DNA of 10,827 bases, taken from the NCBI GenBank assembly GCA_041484845.1, contig JBGPIK010000223.1, positions 1-10,827 of the forward strand, given 5' to 3'. Source of the stretch: JBGPIK01 sp041484845 (GTDB taxonomy: Bacteria > Desulfobacterota > Binatia > UBA9968). Each line of letters starts with the position of its first letter. The first letter of the stretch is position 1. The translations under genes were made by a program, and so were the position numbers. The notes under the pieces were generated by a model. That model was not told the origin of the DNA. It saw only the letters and a program-made list of their open reading frames with translations, and made no database searches. Below are positions 5,978-10,827 of this stretch, one piece after another.

Positions 5978-7207
5978 TTATGCGCGATGCAGCCGCTTGT
6001 GCTGCAGATTAGCATGTTTGACGTTGCAACCGGGGATGTTGCAGATCCTGGCGTTCGTCTCCGGGGCGTTATCGTAGTCCAGCCATTTCATATGTTTCCA
6101 CGGTCTTTTGCCCCAAAAGAGATCGTCGATCCAGAGTAAGGGCTTGATCAAAAACACGCGCAAGGGAATCGGCGTCCGCTTGATCGACTCGGTCGCCAAC
6201 GTGTGCCACCAGGCCGTGGGTTTGTTGTAGCAGCACGATGAAACACAAATGACGCAATTGGACCACTGGCCGCGTGATGCGAGCCGGTATTTGTAGCAGC
6301 TATCTACGTTGATGCGGTAGCGCTCGACGCCGTTGTGCACCTCCTTGCCGCCGAAAGGGATGCTGTGTGAGGGGCACGTACGGGCGCACTTTTTACAATA
6401 TTTGCACACTTCCTCCACGCCGATGTCCACGGGTTTGTCGACTGCAAGCGGGAGATCCGTGGTAACCACGGACAGGTGCAAGCGTGAGCCGTACTCCTCA
6501 TGAATAAGCATGCCGTGACGGCCCAGTTCTCCCAATCCGGCATTCACCGCCAAAGGTATAGGATTGACCTCGCTTCGCCCGTAATGGTGAGCACGGGCAG
6601 GGTAACCCATCTCGCGAATGTAACTTGCCAACATGAACGTCGTTGGAATCGTGTGAATGTTACCCAGGCCGTATTCGGCGTCGGAAATTCGGCTATTGTT
6701 GCTCAGGAATTTATCGTAATCACTGGCGAAGCCCATGCAGATGGCAAAGCGATGAGGCAAGTCAATGGAGTCCCCTGGTTTCTCCCCCAGAGCGGCATTG
6801 CCTCTAGCCCGGTGAGAATAAACATAAAGCGGGTCAAGGTGCGCAATGCCCACCGCATCGGCGCCGAAGAAGCGGGCGACTTCTTTGATGTTGCGCGCCA
6901 TCGTGACGGGATCGGAGACGGGCATGGGATCAGAACTCACAGGCCCTTCCGGTACCTTGCTCATGATGTGCTGCAATGAGTTGTACGGATTTCCACCCCC
7001 TCCACCGGCAGGGCCCAAGACACGCCGGAAAGCATCCGCTCCGGCATTGGTCGTCCGCCAAGAGCGCAGCCGCTCGCCTAATTCACCGCGATCCACCCGG
7101 GGATGAGGCGTCTCGCGTTCATCGATTTGTCGCTGAGGCCCGACCACGCGATAAGTTCGCGGACTTTCTTTTTTGGCTCCAAGAGATCGAATCGCCGCAG
7201 AGAACAC
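5978..7207 (-). CDS. reductive-dehalogenase-family (RdhA-like) corrinoid/Fe-S protein without Tat signal
   Basis: 409 aa from the GTG at 7205-7207. Relatives of RdhA use a corrinoid and two Fe-S clusters for reductive chemistry, classically removing halogens. Family-like segments are QIDERET near residue 27-33, ARNIKEVARFFGADAVGIAHLDPLYVYSH (104-132), NAGLGELGRHGMLIHEEYG (222-240) and TTDLPLAVDKPVDIGVEEVC. Cluster 1 is C268-x2-C271-x2-C274-x3-C278-P. Cluster 2 is C304-x13-C318-x2-C321-x3-C325, followed by C326 where RdhAs usually have Pro. The C-terminus is basic and His-rich with two further cysteines (C389, C394). There is no twin-arginine signal and no neighbouring rdhB-like anchor gene, unlike respiratory enzymes, so it is likely cytosolic. 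The substrate is unknown. The start was chosen for its strong Shine-Dalgarno and because the early DER motif lies downstream of it; a TTG at 7234 is also open. Confidence 0.85.
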   Translation of the reverse strand: MFSAAIRSLGAKKESPRTYRVVGPQRQIDERETPHPRVDRGELGERLRSWRTTNAGADAFRRVLGPAGGGGGNPYNSLQHIMSKVPEGPVSSDPMPVSDPVTMARNIKEVARFFGADAVGIAHLDPLYVYSHRARGNAALGEKPGDSIDLPHRFAICMGFASDYDKFLSNNSRISDAEYGLGNIHTIPTTFMLASYIREMGYPARAHHYGRSEVNPIPLAVNAGLGELGRHGMLIHEEYGSRLHLSVVTTDLPLAVDKPVDIGVEEVCKYCKKCARTCPSHSIPFGGKEVHNGVERYRINVDSCYKYRLASRGQWSNCVICVSSCCYNKPTAWWHTLATESIKRTPIPLRVFLIKPLLWIDDLFWGKRPWKHMKWLDYDNAPETNARICNIPGCNVKHANLQHKRLHRA

Positions 7208-7213
7208 AAAGGA

Positions 7214-7219
7214 CCTCCT
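7214..7219 (-). promoter_or_regulatory. strong ribosome binding site (AGGAGG) of the RdhA-like gene
   Basis: On the minus strand AGGAGG ends 6 nt before the GTG at 7205-7207. This near-ideal site decides the GTG start over the TTG at 7234. Confidence 0.7.
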
Positions 7220-7433
7220 CTTTGAACGCAACAATGGGCCGCAAGTTGGCGGGACTATACGCCGCTCTAAACGCCGGCGTCAAGTCAGCAGCGGATGTTG
7301 TCGCATCAGCGTACTGAAAACTGCGAAATCGAGTGGTCAAAATACTCTCAATGACGAGGTGCCCCAATGTTGCGCTCCTGGCTAGCGGTCGTAAACCGAA
7401 CCCACCATGGAATGCGATCACGAAGACGAATTT

Positions 7434-7526
7434 TTAGAGCAAAGCGGTTCGAGTGACAGGAGAGGTGGTGGCAGAGGCGAGAAAGGCTCCTTTGCGCGTA
7501 CCGATCAGGAGCAAGAGCTGCCTCAT
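7434..7526 (-). pseudogene. possible N-terminal stub of a BNR/sialidase-like beta-propeller gene
   Basis: A 30-residue frame reads MRQLLLLIGTRKGAFLASAT and then stops at TAA (7434-7436) after about ten further residues. The phrase LLLIGTRKGAFL resembles the beginning of bacterial exo-alpha-sialidase/BNR-repeat proteins, which typically start with a hydrophobic strand followed by GTRKGAF. The remainder of such a protein (about 300 aa) is absent. The match is short and made from memory, so a chance resemblance is possible. Confidence 0.3.
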
Positions 7527-7583
7527 AAGGTCCGCCAGCTCCAGCAGCGAAGGCTTCTCCCTCCCCGCAAACGCGACTTCGGG

Positions 7584-8060
7584 CTAGTCCTCCTCGATGA
7601 TCTGTTGAGCCAAGTAATTCTGATAACCGACTTCTTCAATCTGGTGCAGCTGCGACTCGATCCAGTCTACGTGCTTTTCCTCGTCCACGAGGATATGCTC
7701 CAGCAGTTCCCGCGACGAATCGTCGCTGGCTTCTAAACAAGTCTTAATTCCCGGACGGAGAACCGCCAAGGCAGCCATTTCAAGGCTAAGGTCGTTTTCC
7801 AGTTGCTGTTTCACGGTCGATCCGATCGTGATTTTGTCATAGGCGGAGACATTGGGAGTTCCTTCCAGAAATAGAATTCGCTCAATGATCCTGTCAGCGT
7901 GTTTCATCTCTTCGACGGATTCTTCCCTGATGATTTTGCGCAGCCGCTTGTATCCCCAATTCTCACACATCTTGGCATGCAAGTAATATTGATTGATCCC
8001 CGTGAGTTCTTTACGCAAGACTTGACTTAGAACATCGATAACCTGTTTTTTCCCTTTCAT
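7584..8060 (-). CDS. bfr: bacterioferritin
   Basis: 158 aa, the usual family length. Forms a 24-subunit iron-storage shell that oxidises Fe(II) and detoxifies peroxide. In the standard Bfr numbering the ferroxidase ligands are all present: E18, E51, H54, E94, E127 and H130. The inter-subunit heme ligand M52 is also present (EEMKH, 50-54), so this is a true Bfr rather than a heme-free ferritin. The frame is open 16 codons further upstream, but the ATG at 8058-8060 (MKGKKQVIDVLSQVLRKEL) has GGAG 6 nt before it and fits the family start. It lies 54 bp downstream of the lipoprotein gene on the same strand and may be cotranscribed. No recognisable Fur box was seen. Confidence 0.96.
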   Translation of the reverse strand: MKGKKQVIDVLSQVLRKELTGINQYYLHAKMCENWGYKRLRKIIREESVEEMKHADRIIERILFLEGTPNVSAYDKITIGSTVKQQLENDLSLEMAALAVLRPGIKTCLEASDDSSRELLEHILVDEEKHVDWIESQLHQIEEVGYQNYLAQQIIEED

Positions 8061-8114
8061 ACTACGCTCCTTTCCCTTTATCCTTATCGAACCCTCTGCG
8101 GAAAGCAACGATCG

Positions 8115-8519
8115 TTAGCGCGGCGCCCCACCGACCATAAGAGTGAGGGCGGTTTTGCCGTCTTTGGTCCCGATCATCACCACGAGGGCTTTACCTTCCT
8201 TTGTGTAAGATAACATTCCGCCCTTGCCAAGAATTCCTACGGCTGATTGCCAACCGCGTGCCGGCATCTCTTTCTTGTAAAAAGCCACGACCTCGTCAGG
8301 CTCGACGCTTCCTTCATAGGCAGTTTGAGCACCGCCGAATCCCGGCAACGCCAGTTCGATTCCCTGTTGCGGAGATTTCGTCATGCCGCGTGGAATCGGA
8401 ATATGAACCCCCGCGATGGTCTCCTCGTAGGAGCCGCTGCAGCCACTGGAGATAACGACGGCCGCAATGAACAAAGAAATAATGCGAGCTGAAAGGGCGG
8501 ATTTTTTTTCGGTCATCAT
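8115..8519 (-). CDS. predicted lipoprotein of unknown function
   Basis: 134 aa. A basic N-terminus (EKKSALSAR), a hydrophobic core (IISLFIAAVVI) and a lipobox-like SSGC give a lipidated Cys27; Ser at position -3 is less usual than Leu. The mature part has IPIPRGMTKSPQQGIELALPG, then an acidic hinge and VVAFYKKEMPARGWQ, a pattern like small envelope proteins with a paired alpha/beta domain in which the phrase FYkkEMp..GW recurs. It ends in strand-like KALVVMIGTKDGKTALTLMVGG. The function is unknown. Two ATGs (8519 and 8516) are possible. GGAGG at 8524-8528 is 7 nt from the second and 4 nt from the first; an AGGAGG at 8530-8535 is 10 nt from the first. It precedes bfr by 54 bp. Confidence 0.78.
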   Translation of the reverse strand: MMTEKKSALSARIISLFIAAVVISSGCSGSYEETIAGVHIPIPRGMTKSPQQGIELALPGFGGAQTAYEGSVEPDEVVAFYKKEMPARGWQSAVGILGKGGMLSYTKEGKALVVMIGTKDGKTALTLMVGGAPR

Positions 8520-8792
8520 TTCGCCTCCACCTCCTGTACACTATGCGAGCGAGGGGATCAATAAAAAAATCAACGGATGTTGTAGCAAAGTGATTATGTC
8601 AGGGCAGGGGGCTGACAACCCTGACGATGAGAGAACAGAAGCGGCTGGGGTATCGAAAGAATCTCTCCTTGCGAAATTTTTCGAACTGATCTTATCGCTG
8701 CTGTTCGATCTGAGTGGGCGCGGTTTATGTTATCAAATCACATTGCCAAGCGATCACTATATCGTTGACGCGGTTCGTCAAATTCTTTTCAT

Positions 8793-9179
8793 TCAGCGAT
8801 GCAGCAAAATGGACAGCTGATTGCGCAAATTATCAACCGTAACGACATCCGGTTTGCCGTCACCATTAAGATCCGCTACGGCCAAGGATCTTGTTGGGCC
8901 GCCCGTCACAAACGTTTGCGGTGCTAAGAACGTTCCGTCGCCATTTCCTAACAACAGCGAAACGCTGCCCATGTCGTTCGCGGTGAGGATGTCCAACTTT
9001 TCGTCCCCATCCGCATCGATGACTTTCACAACCCGCGGGTTAACATCACCCAAGGGTATTCTTTGCTGGGGCTGAAGAGTACCGTCACCATTGCCGAGCA
9101 GCACGGAGATATTATCGTTATACATATTCAACGCGATAATATCTAAATTCTGATCGTCGTCGAGGTCGGCGATACCGGA
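8793..9179 (-). pseudogene. truncated VCBS/FG-GAP repeat protein (C-terminal remnant)
   Basis: About 128 residues are open. They contain three calcium-loop repeats of the FG-GAP/VCBS type: DLDDDQNLDI, DADGDEKLDI and DLNGDGKPDV, alternating with SVLLGNGDGTLQ and SLLLGNGDGTFL. Such repeats form beta-propellers in secreted or surface proteins that bind Ca2+. The C-terminal end (NQLSILLHR, then TGA) looks natural. Directly upstream the same frame meets two consecutive stops, TAA TAA (9180-9185). Before them a 16-codon ATG-led frame has no repeat and no signal peptide. A full-length protein would need several more repeats and a signal sequence, so this is a remnant. A TTG at 9131 could start a 112-aa product, without a convincing ribosome binding site. 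Confidence 0.7.
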
Positions 9180-9286
9180 TTATTAAACGAGCCGTACGGC
9201 GTAACTTGCTGCGCTTTCAACAGTCACCATCATAACGTCCTTTGTGATACATTAATTCCTTATTCGGTGGCAAAGGAAAAGTAGGG

Positions 9287-9300
9287 AAAGGGGAATAAAA
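9287..9300 (+). repeat. left copy of a short A/G-rich inverted repeat flanking the TIR gene
   Basis: AAAGGGGAATAAAA lies 64 bp before the TIR start. Downstream of the gene, 10319-10334 read in reverse complement is AAGGGGGAATAGAAAA. The two agree apart from small indels and one extra G in each position class. They may be the outer edges of an inserted segment, or chance purine-rich runs. Confidence 0.3.
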
Positions 9301-9380
9301 TGCGGATTCTTGACAGGCAGCCAAGACGCTGGAGAATCGACGCGGCCGCTGGAAGGAAGGCATATGGTCTACAAGTATGA
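9300..9380 (+). CDS. possible short leader ORF overlapping the TIR gene start
   Basis: A 26-residue arginine-rich frame (MRILDRQPRRWRIDAAAGRK, ending in QV) starts at an ATG 6 nt after AAGGGG and ends at TGA 9378-9380. It overlaps the first 17 bases of the TIR gene in another frame, a layout seen in translational coupling. It has no recognisable domain and could be accidental. Confidence 0.25.
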   Translation: MRILDRQPRRWRIDAAAGRKAYGLQV

Positions 9381-10275
9381 GCGTGACGACCGGTCCCGGG
9401 GTGATTTCACATCTTCTATGGAGGTCTACCGTTTAATCCACGAAGGGTTAGAGGGACTGTATTCGGAAGTCGAGACATGGAACCACAAAGCGAAACTAGC
9501 CGGCGCAGCAGCACCGTACGAGCGCGAGAGTAAAGATCTGCGAGCATTGGTAGAGTTCGGCTCTCAGAAGCTGGCAGAGGAGATGACGGTAATCTACGTC
9601 CCGGGAGTTTCTGTAGGGACAGCACGTTACTTTAGAGCGGGAATAGAACTCATTCTTAGACGGAAAAGACAGGAACTAAAGAGAAACCGCGAGTCCGGCT
9701 GGCCCTCGGCGGTTCTTGAGAGTCTTCAAAAATCGCTCGAAGACGTTGATAAGATTGCTTCCAGCCTGGATGTACAGCCGGCGGACCTTCTTTGGGAGGT
9801 GCTGCCGGACCAGGAGTCCCAGGAGGTCGTTTCACAGATGCGCGCCGAGGCCGAACATGAGCTGTGGGATGCCTTTATTAGCCACGCGTCGGAAGATAAA
9901 GAGGCGTTTGTGCACGCCCTTGCAGAAGTGCTCCGAGAAGCGGGGCTGAGTATTTGGTACGACGAATTTTCGCTCCGGGTTGGCGATAGCCTGCGGCGGT
10001 CGATTGATAAGGGCCTGAGTAAAGCACGTTACGGAATCGTGATTCTAAGCCCAATTTTTTTCGCAAAGGAATGGCCACAGAAGGAACTAGACGGTCTCGT
10101 AGCACGGGAAGCGGAGGGGCGGAAGGTGATTCTGCCGGTCTGGCACAACATAGATTTCGCAGGCGTCAGCAGATACTCTCCGACTCTCGCTGATCGGGTT
10201 GCCACAAAATCAGAAAAAGGCTTGGGGTGTGTCGTTCAGGACCTAATGGCGGTTCTCAAGCCCAGTACGGAATGA
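9364..10275 (+). CDS. TIR-domain protein with an unassigned helical N-terminal half
   Basis: 303 aa from the ATG at 9364, which has GGAAGG 3 nt upstream; a TTG at 9310 is in frame. Residues about 1-165 are charged and mostly helical, with coiled-coil-like KRQELKRNRESG and LESLQKSLEDVDKIASSLDV, and match no family I know. A C-terminal TIR domain starts at residue 168: WDAFISHASEDKEAFVHALA (strand A and first helix), LREAGLSIWYDEFSLRVGDS (190-209, BB-loop region), YGIVILSPIFFAKEWPQKEL (223-242), then RKVILPVWHNI. Glu241 in WPQKEL aligns with the catalytic glutamate of NAD-cleaving TIR enzymes. Bacterial TIR proteins often act in antiphage defence by degrading or modifying NAD+. There is no signal peptide. 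It stands alone among repeats and gene fragments, suggesting acquisition by transfer. Confidence 0.88.
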   Translation: MVYKYERDDRSRGDFTSSMEVYRLIHEGLEGLYSEVETWNHKAKLAGAAAPYERESKDLRALVEFGSQKLAEEMTVIYVPGVSVGTARYFRAGIELILRRKRQELKRNRESGWPSAVLESLQKSLEDVDKIASSLDVQPADLLWEVLPDQESQEVVSQMRAEAEHELWDAFISHASEDKEAFVHALAEVLREAGLSIWYDEFSLRVGDSLRRSIDKGLSKARYGIVILSPIFFAKEWPQKELDGLVAREAEGRKVILPVWHNIDFAGVSRYSPTLADRVATKSEKGLGCVVQDLMAVLKPSTE

Positions 10276-10302
10276 CAGTTTTAATCACGACAGGGCAGCG
10301 AC

Positions 10303-10322
10303 AAAGGGGTCCGACCCCTTTT
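10303..10322 (+). terminator. palindrome AAAGGGGTC-C-GACCCCTTT followed by T, terminator or REP-like site
   Basis: Perfect 9-bp arms (10303-10311 and 10313-10321) surround a single base, and the right arm ends in TTTT. It lies 27 nt after the TIR stop and could terminate that transcript. The GGGGTCxGACCCC core also resembles palindromes I recall near REP-associated tyrosine transposases in environmental genomes. No such transposase is present here. Confidence 0.6.
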
Positions 10323-10334
10323 CTATTCCCCCTT
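10319..10334 (-). repeat. right copy of the short A/G-rich inverted repeat flanking the TIR gene
   Basis: TTTTCTATTCCCCCTT is the near inverse of 9287-9300, overlaps the end of the palindrome and lies 43 bp past the TIR stop. See the left copy for the comparison. Confidence 0.3.
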
Positions 10335-10460
10335 CGACGCTAGGATTGCCGCTGGATTGCTTGCCAGGATTCATCGATCCTACAGTACCAGAGGCTATAG
10401 GATTTGTCCAGCCTGTTCTTACGAAATCTCGGTTCTATCGGTCCCCAACCACGGTAAACA

Positions 10461-10598
10461 ATGACGAAAAAAGTTCTGACGCCTGCAACTCGGTGGGAGG
10501 CAGTGGCTTTTGTGGTGGAGCGGTTTGAGCTTAGTGAGAGACGCGGTTGCAGGCTGATCGGGATTGGCCGGGCAGAGAAGAAGTTTTGGATATCGTAG
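10461..10598 (+). pseudogene. stub of an IS3-family transposase (OrfB N-terminus)
   Basis: A 45-residue frame begins MTKKVLTPATRWEAVAFVVE and continues FELSERRGCRLIGIGRAEKK before TAG at 10596-10598. The phrase xLSERRxCRLxGxxR is typical of the first helix-turn-helix of IS3-family OrfB transposases. The integrase core with its DDE residues and the upstream OrfA are absent. An in-frame TAA sits four bases before the ATG. This is therefore a decayed insertion-sequence fragment. The match is short but specific. Confidence 0.5.
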
Positions 10599-10616
10599 GC
10601 TTTAAATAGTTTTCCT

Positions 10617-10827
10617 TCATTCCACTTTGAGCTTGATCTTTCTCGGCTTGCCCTCCTCCGCCTTCGGCAAATTTAGCGTCAGCACACCGTGCTTTAGCTC
10701 GGCGGAGATTTTGCTCTGATCGACCCGCTCGTTCAATTCAAACTGGCGAAAGAAATTCACCAACCCATATTCCCGGTAAACTGGATCGCCGGGCGCTGTG
10801 TGAGCCGCTTTGCCGCGTATGGTCAAA
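10617..10827 (-). CDS. small heat-shock protein (Hsp20/alpha-crystallin), N-terminal part beyond the window
   Basis: About 69 C-terminal residues are visible, starting inside LTIRGKAA, the strand that follows the conserved Gly/Asn-x-L in alpha-crystallin domains. Then comes REYGLVNFFRQFELNERVD (strand and loop), and the family signature A-x4-GVL in AELKHGVLTLNLPKAEE. The tail RKIKLKVE provides the I-x-L/V type motif that docks neighbouring subunits. Members are ATP-independent holdases that bind unfolding proteins during heat or oxidative stress. The gene reads leftward and begins to the right of base 10827, so its start and promoter are not visible. The gap to the transposase stub is only 18 bp. 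Confidence 0.92.
   Translation of the reverse strand, partial: LTIRGKAAHTAPGDPVYREYGLVNFFRQFELNERVDQSKISAELKHGVLTLNLPKAEEGKPRKIKLKVE

Larger units (their letters stand above)
7208..7583. other. 376-bp intergenic region between bacterioferritin and the RdhA-like gene
   Basis: It contains the ribosome binding site of the RdhA-like gene and a possible sialidase-like gene stub at 7434-7526 (minus). Minus-strand open frames across 7208-7421 have no recognisable domain and overlap the RdhA-like start. Otherwise nothing is seen. Confidence 0.6.
10276..10616. other. 341-bp region between the TIR gene and hsp20
   Basis: It contains a strong palindrome at 10303-10321, the right copy of the short flanking repeat (10319-10334) and an IS3 transposase stub (10461-10598). 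The stretch 10335-10460 shows no gene I can support. Confidence 0.6.

Noticed and set aside
4639..6012. Long plus-strand open frame of 457 codons
   Set aside because: It runs across the EamA gene in another frame and then antisense to the ferredoxin gene. It is Arg/Cys-rich without any domain, while the EamA and ferredoxin frames give clear family signatures.
5978..7207. Epoxyqueuosine reductase (QueG) for the Fe-S protein
   Set aside because: QueG shares the double cluster and corrinoid, but the DER motif, IKEVARFFGADAVGIAHLD and GLGELGRHGMLIHEEYG are closer to the RdhA family.
7119..7421. Minus-strand 100-codon frame upstream of the RdhA-like gene
   Set aside because: It overlaps the start of the RdhA-like gene by about 90 bp in another frame, has no domain and no ribosome binding site comparable to AGGAGG at 7214-7219.
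8467..8820. Plus-strand 117-codon frame, with an internal ATG at 8596 giving 74 codons
   Set aside because: Its first part is antisense to the lipoprotein start and its end overlaps the VCBS remnant. There is no ribosome binding site at 8596 and no known domain. A small membrane-associated peptide (AKFFELILSLLFDL) cannot be fully excluded.
10346..10528. Plus-strand 60-codon frame after the TIR gene
   Set aside because: It overlaps the IS3-like stub in another frame and has no recognisable motif or ribosome binding site.
1..10827. CRISPR arrays, tRNA and rRNA genes
   Set aside because: No regularly spaced direct repeats, no tRNA-like cloverleaf with a CCA-type acceptor region and no rRNA-like stretches were seen on reading both strands.

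Overview
This is a bacterial chromosome fragment of moderate GC content (by eye in the low-to-mid fifties). A Tat-exported periplasmic MsrP with its membrane partner MsrQ, a monofunctional peptidoglycan glycosyltransferase and a predicted lipoprotein all point to a Gram-negative envelope. A cytosolic reductive-dehalogenase-like Fe-S protein plus dispersed small inverted-repeat elements are typical of soil or groundwater lineages such as Desulfobacterota, Binatota or NC10-like bacteria. That placement is inference only; there is no rRNA or phylogenetic marker here.

Layout. 1-115 may hold the 3' end of a plus-strand gene. 129-1794 is the minus-strand msrPQ pair, preceded at 1881-1907 by an operator-like inverted repeat and at 1927-2080 by a MITE-like element that carries a second, nested repeat. 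2232-4416 (minus) holds a 69-aa unknown protein, mtgA and mutY; mutY and mtgA overlap by 20 bp. A 150-bp element with 15-bp terminal inverted repeats (4551-4700) sits in the divergent gap before a plus-strand EamA transporter (4745-5608). Convergent to it, 5674-7207 (minus) is a two-gene unit of a signal-less reductive-dehalogenase-family protein followed by a seven-iron-type ferredoxin. After a 376-bp gap with a possible sialidase-like gene stub come bacterioferritin and a small lipoprotein (7584-8519, minus). The last third looks accessory: a broken VCBS/FG-GAP repeat gene (8793-9179), a TIR-domain protein (9364-10275, plus) bracketed by short inverted A/G-rich repeats and a strong palindrome, an IS3-type transposase stub (10461-10598), and the C-terminal part of a small heat-shock protein running off the right edge.

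How the genes fit together. MsrPQ repairs oxidised methionines in the periplasm, MutY removes adenine mispaired with 8-oxoguanine, bacterioferritin sequesters iron, and Hsp20 holds unfolding proteins. The window is therefore rich in oxidative-damage functions, although they lie in separate transcription units. The most interesting parts are the reductive-dehalogenase-like protein with its own ferredoxin but no Tat signal and no membrane anchor gene, and the TIR protein with an unassigned N-terminal half lying among mobile-element debris, a plausible candidate antiviral effector.
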